64,000 nt of DNA from Rhodobacter sp. (GCA_016704435.1 JADJAB010000002.1:124001-188000); one strand, 5' to 3'. Positions 9,627 to 18,215 are shown, counted from the first letter of the stretch. Numbers and translations are program-made. Notes: generated by a model not told the origin, from the letters alone.

Positions 9627-10310
9627 CTACTTGCGCGGCTTGCCCCGCCATGTCCCCAGCCAGCCGGTGAACCGCCCCCAGACACCCTTGACCTCGGCCG
9701 TTGCCGCGTCGGCCCGGGCGTCCACCTGGTCCCAGGCATCGCCCGCCCGGTCCAGCGCCGGGTCCACCATCCGCTCGCGGAACTGCAGCCACATCCGCCG
9801 GATCGTCAGCACCACAAAGGCCATGAAGCCCAGGATGATGATATTGACCCAGGGAATCAGCCGCACGTCCGGCCCCTCGACCGGGGTGACCTTCACCGCG
9901 TTCGGAAAGATCGAGATCGCCGCGATCCGCCAGCCGTAGTGGGTGATCGCCACCCACTCCGGCGCCTCTTTCGCCGATACCGCATTGGTCGCCTCGGCCT
10001 GCAGGGTGCTGCTGTCCCACTTGAAATAGGGCGGCCAGACCCAGCCGGTATCTTCATTGCGGTAGACCATCACCGTCTCGCCATCGGGATAGACCGCTTC
10101 GATGAATCGGATGTCGCGGGTGACCGAGTTTTCGGCCCCGGTGCCGGTGTCCTCGATCGAATAGAACATCCAGTTCGACCCGATCGGCGTCAGCTTGTTG
10201 TAGGTGTTGATGATCCGCACCACGTCGCGCTGCGGCAGGGTGTAATGCAGGAACAGGCCCACGATCAGCACCAGCAGGATGCGCAGGGTCCATTTGATCT
10301 TCGTCCACAT
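9627..10310 (-). CDS. DUF1523 family membrane protein
   Basis: A 227-aa protein with an N-terminal TM segment (about 8-25) followed by the family signature Y-T-L-P-Q-R-D-V-V-R-I-I-N-T-Y, a likely periplasmic domain, a second TM segment (about 164-182, I-I-I-L-G-F-M-A-F-V-V-L) and a charged cytoplasmic C-terminus. DUF1523 is, as I recall, largely confined to Rhodobacteraceae and has no known function. It is the last gene of the 17.1-to-9.6-kb minus-strand operon, 10 bases after the small membrane protein gene. Confidence 0.8.
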   Translation of the reverse strand: MWTKIKWTLRILLVLIVGLFLHYTLPQRDVVRIINTYNKLTPIGSNWMFYSIEDTGTGAENSVTRDIRFIEAVYPDGETVMVYRNEDTGWVWPPYFKWDSSTLQAEATNAVSAKEAPEWVAITHYGWRIAAISIFPNAVKVTPVEGPDVRLIPWVNIIILGFMAFVVLTIRRMWLQFRERMVDPALDRAGDAWDQVDARADAATAEVKGVWGRFTGWLGTWRGKPRK

Positions 10311-10320
10311 CGCGGCGCCC

Positions 10321-10587
10321 CTACCAGTTCACGAAAGAGATGATGACGACGAACACCGCCATCGGAATGATATAGATAAGCCACATGAGCTTTCTTTTCA
10401 GCCCCTTCTCATAGGCTTTCATGCCGTCCTCGATCCAGAGGTCGCGGTCGCCCTCCAACTCCTCGGATACCCAGCGCTTTTCCAGCTTTTCCCGGCGGAC
10501 CGAGCGGGAATAGATGCCGACGATGAAATAGACCACCGTCAGCCCGATCAGCCCGAAGAACCCCAGCCGCAACCACCCCAGGATCAT
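10321..10587 (-). CDS. Small two-TM membrane protein
   Basis: An 88-aa protein with TM segments at about residues 5-24 and 66-85, separated by a charged cytoplasmic or periplasmic stretch (S-R-S-V-R-R-E-K-L-E-K-R-W). The ATG overlaps the stop of the 464-aa gene (ATGA), and GGAGGGGCG upstream is a good ribosome-binding site, so this start was preferred over the one 24 bases upstream. No family recognised. Operon membership suggests a membrane partner of the AAA+ / DUF1523 set. Confidence 0.75.
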   Translation of the reverse strand: MILGWLRLGFFGLIGLTVVYFIVGIYSRSVRREKLEKRWVSEELEGDRDLWIEDGMKAYEKGLKRKLMWLIYIIPMAVFVVIISFVNW

Positions 10588-11978
10588 CTGCGCCCCTCCG
10601 TCTTGCCCCATGGCCCCGCGGCGCCGCCGCCCCAGGGGCCCACGATATCGCGCAGGTCGCGCGTCGGTTTCGGCCCGCGTGCCATTTCCGGCCGCGCCAG
10701 TTCGTCCATCCGCGGCTCGGGGCCGAACAATGCCTCACGCGCGCCCTCGCGGTCCACCTGATATTCGCGGGCGAGGAAATCCGCGACATAGGTCTTCTTC
10801 GCCTCGGACCATGTCGCGTAATCCTCGTAGAAGCGTTCCTTGTGGGTGATGAACATCTGCCGCACATCCATCGGCGCCAGCTCCGACAAGAGCATGTTGA
10901 CCAGATCGCGGTCCTTGCCCGCCCGCGCCCGCAAAGTGTAGAAATAGGCCGGATGCTCTGAGGAAATCTTCGGCCAGGGCCCCGCCCCTTCCACCCAGGC
11001 CAGCATCGCCGACAGCCCCAGGAATTCGTCGGGCAGCGCCGAGCCCAGCCGATAGGCGACCTTGCGCAACTCCGTCCGGCGGCCATCGCCGACGTCGATG
11101 CCGAGGGTATCCGCCGCATCCAGCAGGATGAAATCCATCTTCTGGCGCAGGATGGCGCCGGCATCGGTGCCGCGCGCCTGCACGATGGGCTCCACCAGCT
11201 GGTTGCGGTCCAGCCAGTCGGCAACGTGGTTGCGGTGGGTGAAATCCATCACCTGCGCCACCGGCACCTTGCCCAGGCTGCCAATGCCGAGCCGCGCGAT
11301 GGCGGCGGGGTATGTCACGTCGCGGAACACATAGATGCCACCGAAAAAGCTGGTCCAGAAATTGCCGGTCTCGAAGGTCATCGTCGGCAGGGTGATCGGC
11401 ACCCGCGTCACGTCGCCGGTCTTCTTGGCCAGCCCGATCATCTCGACGATCAGCGCCTCGTCCCGCCAGCCATCCGGCTCCCGCCGGAACCGCTCGATCA
11501 GCGCGGCGAGCTTGGCCGCGTCGGCCACATGGCCACCGATCGTATCGGCCTCGACTGTCACCTGCCGCATGTCGAACAGCTTTGCCGGGCTGTCCACCGC
11601 ATAGACAGAGCCCTGCAATTCCCCCGCCACCGCATCCCGCGCGGTCAATGCAAACAACTGCGCCTCGTTCTTGTCGATGAACTCGGTCAGGATGCCCCGC
11701 GAGGTGGAGAATTTGATGTTCAGGAGCGGCGCATCCTTCTGCGCCGTGGTCAGCAAGATGAACTGCCGGTTCGCCCCGTTGGGGTTGAGGTAAAGCGGGT
11801 CGCCCAACTCATCGCCAATCTCGGGAGAATACCCCGAGAGGTCGATGTGGAAATCCTTCAGCTTGGTGGTCTTGCCGGCAAGATGCTTCAACGCCCGGTT
11901 ATAGCGGTCGACGAGTTGCGGCGAGGACACCTCGACGAGGTTGCCGAACATCAGGCCTTTGGCGATGAGGCGTTTCAT
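10584..11978 (-). CDS. Uncharacterised 464-aa cytoplasmic protein of the AAA+ operon
   Basis: A soluble, mixed alpha/beta protein without TM segments or a motif I can assign. From memory it resembles the Rhodobacteraceae family called DUF6638, but this was not checked. The C-terminal 50 residues are low-complexity and proline/glycine-rich (W-G-G-G-A-A-G-P-W-G). The ATG overlaps the preceding mrr-like stop as TGATG, and its own stop overlaps the next gene as ATGA, so translation is coupled on both sides. Confidence 0.75.
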   Translation of the reverse strand: MKRLIAKGLMFGNLVEVSSPQLVDRYNRALKHLAGKTTKLKDFHIDLSGYSPEIGDELGDPLYLNPNGANRQFILLTTAQKDAPLLNIKFSTSRGILTEFIDKNEAQLFALTARDAVAGELQGSVYAVDSPAKLFDMRQVTVEADTIGGHVADAAKLAALIERFRREPDGWRDEALIVEMIGLAKKTGDVTRVPITLPTMTFETGNFWTSFFGGIYVFRDVTYPAAIARLGIGSLGKVPVAQVMDFTHRNHVADWLDRNQLVEPIVQARGTDAGAILRQKMDFILLDAADTLGIDVGDGRRTELRKVAYRLGSALPDEFLGLSAMLAWVEGAGPWPKISSEHPAYFYTLRARAGKDRDLVNMLLSELAPMDVRQMFITHKERFYEDYATWSEAKKTYVADFLAREYQVDREGAREALFGPEPRMDELARPEMARGPKPTRDLRDIVGPWGGGAAGPWGKTEGRR

Positions 11979-12895
11979 CAGATTGCCTTAAACCAGTTAG
12001 GATCAATGCGGGTGCTTTCGATCAGCTCAGTTGCAACTCCAAGCCTGTTCTCTTTCAGAAGGTCACATAGGCGATCCCCATCAATCAGGTCGATTGCCAT
12101 GGCCCCATCGCGCGTAGCCTCGTCAGAGGCCTGCGTCGTAGGGGCCGGTCGTAATGAAGATTCCCTTGTCTGCGCGACCTTGCATGGCGCCACGGAAATC
12201 TCGGATCTCCTTGGGGCCGACACTGCCTTTCCAGCGCTTGCACTGAAAGTAGACTTGGAATGACACCAAGTTCATTCGCAGGACGCCAACGCCATCTATC
12301 CCGCCATCGCCGGTCTTTCCTCGCACCTCAACCTTGGTGAACCCGGATTCGCGCAAGAGTCGTTGAGAAAGGCGTTCAAATGCGCTCGGGTCCATTTCAC
12401 CCAGAACCGCCAGAAGTTGTGCTTTCCAGTTGATTTGGTTCGCACTGCCAGCATCTGCCTTCGAGGCTTCGACCGGGTCCGGCAAGTCCTTTGACTGACT
12501 AGCGGATTCACCTTTTGATTGCTGCCTCTTGAGCTTGGCCCGCCACGTTCTTCACGACTAACTTGTTCATGGATTGCTTCGGTCTCAGAACGGCTGGTGA
12601 TCCGATGGCCAGTAGGCGTAAGCGACCAAACGCCGCGCGATGAATTCTCGACGGCCCCTCCACGCTTCAGATACGTCCGCGCCCACGCCAAATAGTAGTT
12701 CACACGCGGTCGTCCGCTTTCGTTCGCCATAACCAGCGCTTGTTCTTCATCTGGGATGTTCTCTAGCTCGATCACCTTTTCGTCCAACTCGTCAATCGAT
12801 GCTGACCCGCCCATTTCTTTCAATGCTTCGACAGTCACCAGCATCATCCCGGCAAGGTCCGGAAGGCCCTCTTTTTCAACTTTGAACCTGCGCAT
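11978..12895 (-). pseudogene. Mrr-family restriction endonuclease with two compensating frameshifts
   Basis: The pieces assemble into one Mrr protein of about 305 aa. The first frame gives an Mrr_N winged-helix domain (L-P-D-L-A-G-M-M-L...G-G-S-A-S-I-D-E-L, Y-L-A-W-A-R-T-Y-L-K, R-G-V-W-S-L-T). A second frame gives the Mrr_cat core with F-E-R-L, G-D-G-G-I-D-G, Q-C-K-R-W and D-F-R-G-A-M-Q-G-R-A-D-K-G. The original frame returns for E-A-T-R-D-G-A and I-D-L-I-D-G. The breaks lie near 12541-12545 (one base missing) and 12137-12149 (one extra base in a GC run). Catalytic D and Q-x-K residues survive. TGATG overlaps at both ends show it belongs to the operon. It may be a live gene with sequencing indels. 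Confidence 0.8.
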
Positions 12896-14823
12896 CACCC
12901 CTTCCCCTCCAGATACCGCCGCTTCGCCTCCTCCATCCGCTGCATATCCCGCACGGCGCCTTCAATCGCCACCTCATCCGACTTGTCGGCATAGCGGAAT
13001 TCGGAATCGGCGTAGCGGTTCACTTCCTGAATCACCATCTCCACCGTGATCGGCTGCGTCAGGGCTTTGATCATCGCCAGCTTGTTATCATAGGGTTTGA
13101 ACAGGAACAGATCGGGGTTCTCCATCCACTCGTCGGGCAATTCAAAGTCCATCGCCCGCACCTTCACCGCATCGGTGATGTTCTTCACCGCGCGGCCGGT
13201 GAAGCGGTCATCCGCCTGCTGAATGGCCTTCAGATAGGCGCCCAGCTTGGCGATGGTGTCCAAGGGGCCAATCTCCTTCGCCACCCGGTCCCAGACCTTG
13301 ACCAGCCCCTCCTCATGCGGGCGCGAGTATCCCTCATACCCTGCCGCCACCGCCTTCTTGATCTCCTGAGACGCAAACAACTCATGCGCCCCCACCGGGA
13401 TCGCATGGTTCTTGCCCAACAGCAGCGCCAGAATGTCGATGTAATCCTCGCGGCTTTGCGGCCCGTCGACCAGAAACCGCGCCCCCGCCCGCTGGCGCAG
13501 GGCGTCATCGACATTCTCGGGGTAGTTCGAGAACATGCCAAACGTGCAGTTGCCCCGCACCACGGTGCCCGCCCCGGCAAAGGCCTGCATGAAGACCGCC
13601 GTCACCTCTTGCTGGCCCGCCGATGACTGCCGGTCGCCGCGCTTGCCTGCAACCTGATCAATGTCGTCGATGGTGCCAAAGCCGATCACCGAAGGGTCCA
13701 CCACCGCGTCGATGAAGGCCTTGGCGTTCTGCCCCGACTTGCCCTGATAGCTGTCGATCTGGTCGATGGAAAAGTTCTGGTAGCGGAACGGATAGCCCGC
13801 AATCTTGCAATAGCCGTCCAGCAGCCCCGCCATCATCTGGATCAGCGTGGTCTTGCCGGTGCCGGGCTTGCCATCGCCCATGAAGGTAAAGATGAAGCCG
13901 CCCAGTTCGGCAAACGGATTCAACCGCCGCTCGAAGTCATAGGCCATCAGCATCTTGGCCAGCTTCATCGACTGATATTTGGCGATGTGGTTGCCCACCA
14001 CCTCATGCGGCTGCTTGAAGGCCATGGTCAGTGTGCCGCCCTTGGCCGCCTTTGCGGGCTTGAAGCCGGCAATGGTCAGCCCGTCCGCCTCGACCTTCCA
14101 CGAGCCGGAGGTGAAGACCGACACCCGCGCGCCGTTTTCGGACCGGATCTGCACCTTCTTCATCAAGGCCTCGGCAAAGGCCGACACCACCGATACCAGC
14201 CGCGCATCATCGCTGGCCAGCACGGCAATGTCCTGATCCAGCTCCCACAACGCGCCCTGCAGGGCCATCGGCGCGTTGTCGGTCAACACCTCCTCGACTT
14301 CGCCGATCTCCACCGCCTGCGGCCCGACATGCGGGGCGATCAGATAGGCGGTGGCATTGGCGAAGGTGAACAGAACCACCAGCGCCTCGGCCTGCAACAA
14401 CTCGCCGAACTCCGAGCGTTTGGCCTCCGGCACCCGGCCCTCCAGGTTGGCCCGCTTCAACTCGGCCAGCCCGGATTGCGCGGCAAAGGTCTCGCCCATT
14501 GCCAGCGCAATCGCCAACGCCCGGCGCAGTGCGTTCAGGCAGGCCGCCTGTTCCGGCGACAAAAGCCCGTCGCCCAGGCCCTCCACCCGCTCGGCCAACC
14601 GCACACCGCCGGGCCGCGCCGTGGACCGCGCTGCCATGCCGGGCACGGTCGAGCGGAACCGCGGCCGCACCCCCACACCCGGAGATCGCTCTGCCACTGC
14701 CGTCTCGACCTGGGGCTTGGCCAGCCGCGGCGCATGGTCGAAACCGGATAGCATCCCCAGCGCCGCCTCATACTGCGCCCGGATCGCTTCTTCCTTCAGT
14801 TCCATCGTGTCGCGCGTGCTCAT
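12895..14823 (-). CDS. AAA+ family ATPase, operon core
   Basis: A 642-aa protein. Residues 1 to about 270 are a helical region unlike a known domain. The AAA+ module spans about 300-480: Walker A G-D-G-K-P-G-T-G-K-T-T (Lys324), Walker B G-T-I-D-D-I-D (about 384-389), a sensor-1-like G-M-F-S-N-Y-P, and a candidate arginine finger in A-L-R-Q-R-A-G-A-R (443-449). A helical lid follows. It is probably a cytoplasmic remodelling ATPase. ATG at 14823 was chosen over TTG at 14829. The stop overlaps the mrr-like start (TGATG). The family is not one I can name. Confidence 0.85.
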   Translation of the reverse strand: MSTRDTMELKEEAIRAQYEAALGMLSGFDHAPRLAKPQVETAVAERSPGVGVRPRFRSTVPGMAARSTARPGGVRLAERVEGLGDGLLSPEQAACLNALRRALAIALAMGETFAAQSGLAELKRANLEGRVPEAKRSEFGELLQAEALVVLFTFANATAYLIAPHVGPQAVEIGEVEEVLTDNAPMALQGALWELDQDIAVLASDDARLVSVVSAFAEALMKKVQIRSENGARVSVFTSGSWKVEADGLTIAGFKPAKAAKGGTLTMAFKQPHEVVGNHIAKYQSMKLAKMLMAYDFERRLNPFAELGGFIFTFMGDGKPGTGKTTLIQMMAGLLDGYCKIAGYPFRYQNFSIDQIDSYQGKSGQNAKAFIDAVVDPSVIGFGTIDDIDQVAGKRGDRQSSAGQQEVTAVFMQAFAGAGTVVRGNCTFGMFSNYPENVDDALRQRAGARFLVDGPQSREDYIDILALLLGKNHAIPVGAHELFASQEIKKAVAAGYEGYSRPHEEGLVKVWDRVAKEIGPLDTIAKLGAYLKAIQQADDRFTGRAVKNITDAVKVRAMDFELPDEWMENPDLFLFKPYDNKLAMIKALTQPITVEMVIQEVNRYADSEFRYADKSDEVAIEGAVRDMQRMEEAKRRYLEGKG

Positions 14824-14834
14824 CGGCAAGCCCC

Positions 14835-14888
14835 TTCATCTTGGCCAAAATACTCCGGGAGTCCGGGGCAGCGCCCCGGCCCTTGCCG
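14835..14888 (-). repeat. Intergenic hairpin repeat, copy 1
   Basis: The 70-base gap between the 374-aa gene and the AAA+ gene holds a repeat unit: TTCATC-TTGGCCAAAA-TACTCCGGGAG followed by a perfect 7-bp hairpin CCGGGGC-AGC-GCCCCGG (14863-14879). A related unit with a different but still paired stem occurs at 18161-18210. Units with this GCCAAGATGAAG-like core are, from memory, common between genes in Rhodobacteraceae. Here it sits inside an operon and may modulate transcript stability. Confidence 0.6.
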
Positions 14889-14893
14889 CCGGA

Positions 14894-16018
14894 TCAAACG
14901 CCGGGAATAAGCCGCCCCCCGGCACCCACCACGAATTTCCGTATCCCGCGCAGGCCGGCGGGATCCTGCTCGACCAGAACCTGATAGGGCCGCTCCGGCA
15001 GGATGATCATCCGCTCCAGCGTGGTCGTGCCGCTATCCGCGCCGGTCAGCGGGTCCAGCTTGTAGACCTGCCTTGCCCGCGACGAAAACCAGCCGTCCTT
15101 CACTTCTTCCTCACGGTCGCTGACCAGATCCTCGACCGTCCAGACCAGTGCCCAGTCCTGGCCCTCGGGCGCCTTGGCATCTTCCAGCACCTTCGAGATC
15201 GGCCCGGATTGCAGGGTGAAGCTGGCCGAATACATCGGCCCCAGCGTGATCCGCCGCAGCCGTTTGGGGTGCAGCCCTTCGAAATCGGCATCGAAGCCGG
15301 TGGCTATGGTCAGGAGTTTCAGCCCGCCAACCGACTGCGCCAGAACCTTCTGCTGCAACTGCGGCCAGCGGTAATCATCGTTCGGCAAGGGCTTGCGACC
15401 CGAATCCTCGACATCCATCAGATAGACCACCGGCAGGTTGATCTGGCTGTCCCAGACCGCCCAATGCACCAGATACTTGCGCCGCTCTGCCTCCTGGCCC
15501 AGCCATTGCGCGTCGGGGTCGTTGCGGGCCCAGAACACGCCACCCACCTTCAACGCCTCGAAGTAAAGCCGCTGCGACATGGCGAATTGCAGCCCCGCGG
15601 GGATCTTCAGATCGCCGACGATGGTGCGGATCATGCGATCCTTCAGCTCTGCCGCGCTGGCCATGCCGTCCAGATGCTTGTCGGCCTGCGCCGCATCCAG
15701 CGCCATCACCATCAGTTCCTGCGTAACCGGAAAGCCGGATTCGTGCCGGTCGATGGTCAGCCTCGACGCCGCCTCGGCCTTGCCCGTCATCAGGTACTTG
15801 TGGTTCAGCGCCCGGAAGGTCGCCACCACGCCGGCCAGATACTGCCCCATCAACCGCGCCTCGGTGCGCGTCAGGCGGCCCTCGCCCTCCATCTCGGCGG
15901 CGACCCTGCCCAGGTAGCCGCCGATTGCTTCGAACTTGGCAAAGTAGCGCCTTGCGACCTCGGGGTCATAAAGCTCGGCATGGTCCGAGACCAGCGCGTC
16001 CTTGACTTCATTGGCCAA
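14894..16018 (-). CDS. Uncharacterised 374-aa protein of the AAA+ operon
   Basis: A soluble protein with no signal peptide, TM segment or motif I recognise. The N-terminal half is helical and charged (Y-F-A-K-F-E-A-I-G-G-Y-L-G-R-V, M-S-Q-R-L-Y-F-E-A-L-K); the C-terminal half appears beta-rich (V-Y-L-M-D-V-E-D, I-T-L-G-P-M-Y-S-A-S-F-T-L). It starts 12 bases after the coiled-coil gene and precedes the AAA+ ATPase, so it is a candidate substrate or adaptor of that ATPase. Confidence 0.75.
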   Translation of the reverse strand: MANEVKDALVSDHAELYDPEVARRYFAKFEAIGGYLGRVAAEMEGEGRLTRTEARLMGQYLAGVVATFRALNHKYLMTGKAEAASRLTIDRHESGFPVTQELMVMALDAAQADKHLDGMASAAELKDRMIRTIVGDLKIPAGLQFAMSQRLYFEALKVGGVFWARNDPDAQWLGQEAERRKYLVHWAVWDSQINLPVVYLMDVEDSGRKPLPNDDYRWPQLQQKVLAQSVGGLKLLTIATGFDADFEGLHPKRLRRITLGPMYSASFTLQSGPISKVLEDAKAPEGQDWALVWTVEDLVSDREEEVKDGWFSSRARQVYKLDPLTGADSGTTTLERMIILPERPYQVLVEQDPAGLRGIRKFVVGAGGRLIPGV

Positions 16019-16030
16019 GGGCTATCCCCC

Positions 16031-17101
16031 TCAGCCGCCGTAGGCGTTCTTGTCGTGTTTCTCGACAATCTGGGCAAAACGGCGGGCAAAGCGCTCATCC
16101 GCCTTGGCCTTGTCTTCCAGGATCTTGCGGGCAAAGACCATGTGGCCTTCATGCGCCTCCAGCATGTCGGCCATCTTCGCATTGGTCGCAGCCCCGATCC
16201 CGGCCATCGCCGCCTGCGCCTCCTGGTCGGTCTTCACACCGATCTCGTTGATCCGATGCGCCACATCCTGCTGCTGCGCGGTCTTGAGGCTGGAGGTCAG
16301 CGCGTCATACAGCACCACCCGCTGCTTGGTGTCGGTCTGCAGCTTGTTGATCAGCACCAGCTGCGTCGCCGCCTGGTTGGTCAGGCTGTCGACCCAGGTC
16401 TTGCCCTTTTCGATGTAGCGCTCCAGCGTCTGGCTGCGCGCCAGCTTGACCTGTTCGTCCTGCACCAGCGCGTTGTGCTTGCCGTTCAGGGTGGCCAGTT
16501 CCGTCTCAAGCTTGGTGCGCGCGGCGGCATCGGTTTCCACCGCGATCCGGTTTTCCAGCTCGATCAGGCGCGGGTCCATCCCGGCGATATCGGCCCGAAC
16601 CGCCTCGAGCGCTTCGACGGTTTCCTCGCGGTCGGTCAGGGTGCCGGCGAGGTTGGTCTCGACCTTCGATTTCTGGCCGTTCAGCAGGTCGAGCTGGCCC
16701 TGCAACAGCCTGACGATGATGTCGGACTTGGCGATCAGGTCCTGCAGCTTGTCGTCGATGGTGGCGTCGCGCATCCGCTCTTGCCGCATCGAATCCGCCT
16801 TGGCCGAGGAAAAGACGCCGACGAAGCTTTCCCAACCGGTCTTCGACCGCATTTCGTCGAATTCGCTGGAAAAGGCCGCCGTGACGTCATCGAGGCCCAT
16901 GATCAGCTCGGCGATATTGGCGTTCATCACCTCGGTGTGCTTGTGCACATCCTCCAGCGTCGCGTTCTCGACGTCGATCGCCACGCCCTCGTCCACCTTC
17001 ACCCGTGCGGCTTCGATCGTGGCGGTAATTGCCGAGATCTTCTCTTGCGCCGCGCGCACCTGCTTTTCACTTTCGATGATCTGCGCTTCGAAATCCGCCA
17101 T
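16031..17101 (-). CDS. Coiled-coil protein, first gene of the AAA+ operon
   Basis: A 356-aa, almost wholly helical protein rich in Glu, Lys, Ala and Gln, with two long predicted coiled-coil regions (about 1-60 and 120-240) and a C-terminal helical part (N-Q-A-A-T-Q-L-V-L-I-N-K-L-Q-T-D-T-K). A tryptophan-containing linker (G-W-E-S-F-V-G-V-F) lies near residue 90. From memory it may belong to the family DUF6384; unverified. The ribosome-binding site AAGGAGGG lies just upstream. It heads the seven-gene operon and faces a palindromic promoter region. Confidence 0.78.
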   Translation of the reverse strand: MADFEAQIIESEKQVRAAQEKISAITATIEAARVKVDEGVAIDVENATLEDVHKHTEVMNANIAELIMGLDDVTAAFSSEFDEMRSKTGWESFVGVFSSAKADSMRQERMRDATIDDKLQDLIAKSDIIVRLLQGQLDLLNGQKSKVETNLAGTLTDREETVEALEAVRADIAGMDPRLIELENRIAVETDAAARTKLETELATLNGKHNALVQDEQVKLARSQTLERYIEKGKTWVDSLTNQAATQLVLINKLQTDTKQRVVLYDALTSSLKTAQQQDVAHRINEIGVKTDQEAQAAMAGIGAATNAKMADMLEAHEGHMVFARKILEDKAKADERFARRFAQIVEKHDKNAYGG

Positions 17102-17141
17102 CGCACCCTCCTTGCCGGGTCAACCTCAATTTCACTTATGA

Positions 17142-17160
17142 ATGTAACGACGAATTACAT
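17142..17160. promoter_or_regulatory. Palindrome in the divergent promoter region of the AAA+ operon
   Basis: ATGTAA-N7-TTACAT is a perfect 6-bp inverted repeat about 40 bases upstream of the coiled-coil gene start, in a locally AT-rich patch. A second short palindrome, CCCCTGACAGGGG, follows at 17162-17174. The size and placement fit a dimeric repressor or activator operator for the operon. Confidence 0.45.
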
Positions 17161-17218
17161 CCCCCTGACAGGGGAATTCTGATTGCCGGCACGCAAACGC
17201 GCAAGGCAAGATATCCCC

Positions 17219-18046
17219 ATGTCCGACGCCGCCATTCTTGCCGCAGTCGGAGCCCGCCGCCAAGACCTGATCGGTCCGGCGCAAGACCTGATCCGCATTC
17301 CCACGCTGAACCCGCCGGGGGAGAAGTATCGCGAGATCTGCGACTACCTCGGCGCGCGGCGCATCGCCCAGGGGTTCGAGGTCGACCATATCCGCGCCAT
17401 TGGTGCACCGAGCGACAGCGACCGTTACCCGCGCTTGAACATGGTGGCGCGGCTCCAGGGCGGGCCAGGCCCATTGGTGATTCAGCGATCCGCCAGATGG
17501 GCGCGGTGCTGGACGAGATCGAGGACCGGCTGCTGCCCCTTCTTGCCGCGCGCACCACGGAGATGCCGGTCGTGCCCGAAGGCGCCAGGGCCGCGACGCT
17601 GAACATCAACTCGATCCATGGCGGGCAGGTGGAGCCATTGCCGGGCGACACTTCGCTGCCGGCGCCCTGCGTCGCGGACAACTGCCGGATCGTGCTTGAC
17701 CGGCGATTTCTGGTCGAGGAAGCGCTGCCCGAGGTGAAGGCCGAGGTGACGCGGCTGCTGGACGGGCTGACGGAAAGCCGCCCGGATTTCCGCTATTCGC
17801 TGCGCGACCTGTTCGAGGTCCAGCCCAGCATGACCGCCCGCGGCGGCCGGGTTCGGCGCTTCGCCCGGCACATATGACCAGAAGCACATCGACCGGATCG
17901 GGCGGTTGCAGAACTGCATCGCCTATGGGCCGGGCCTGCTGCACCTGGCGCATCAGCCGGTCGAATGGGTCGGGATCCAGGACATGGTCGACAGTGCCAA
18001 GGTCATGGTCCTTTTTCTGGCCGACCTCCTGGCCCGACCGGGGTAA
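17219..18046 (+). pseudogene. M20-family deacylase (ArgE/DapE type), decayed by internal deletions
   Basis: The N-terminus (D-L-I-R-I-P-T-L-N-P-P-G-E) and later blocks (M-G-A-V-L-D-E-I-E, E-G-A-R-A-A-T-L-N-I-N-S-I-H-G-G-Q, R-I-V-L-D-R-R-F-L-V-E-E, G-T-Y-D-Q-K-H-I-D-R-I-G-R-L-Q-N-C-I-A-Y-G-P-G) identify an acetylornithine deacetylase / succinyl-diaminopimelate desuccinylase-like protein, normally about 430 aa. After residue 89 the frame jumps (near 17478) over about 150 residues, losing the usual His/Asp/Glu metal-binding core. A second short deletion plus frame change lies near 17850. It cannot make a working metalloenzyme. Confidence 0.85.
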
Positions 18047-18125
18047 GGCAATTGCGCGGCTGCGCCGCATTCCTCTTGTCTCGGCTCTGGCGCGGTGCGC
18101 CAACCGCCTCGGGCCTTGCCTCCGG

Positions 18126-18210
18126 CGGGAGTGTTCTTGCCGAGATGAAGCTTGATTGCCTTCATCCTGGCAACAGTATTCCGGGGGTTCCGGGAGCTGG
18201 CTCCCGCCCG
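18126..18210. repeat. Head-to-head intergenic repeats forming an inverted repeat, copies 2 and 3
   Basis: GTTCTTGCCGAGATGAAG (18133-18150) and its imperfect inverse, TTCATCCTGGCAACAGTATT (18161-18180), flank a 10-base loop. The right unit continues into CCGGGGG and a perfect 7-bp hairpin CGGGAGC-TG-GCTCCCG (18191-18206). It lies between the convergent M20 pseudogene and panC and could act as a bidirectional terminator. Confidence 0.5.
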
Positions 18211-18215
18211 ATGGC

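Noticed and set aside
12895..14823. MoxR-type ATPase with a VWA partner
   Set aside because: No VWA-domain gene is in the operon and the sequence around the Walker motifs does not follow the MoxR pattern I know.
14351..17182. A 943-codon plus-strand frame across the AAA+ operon
   Set aside because: It is antisense to three coding frames with normal codon bias and overlaps; it has no recognisable motif.
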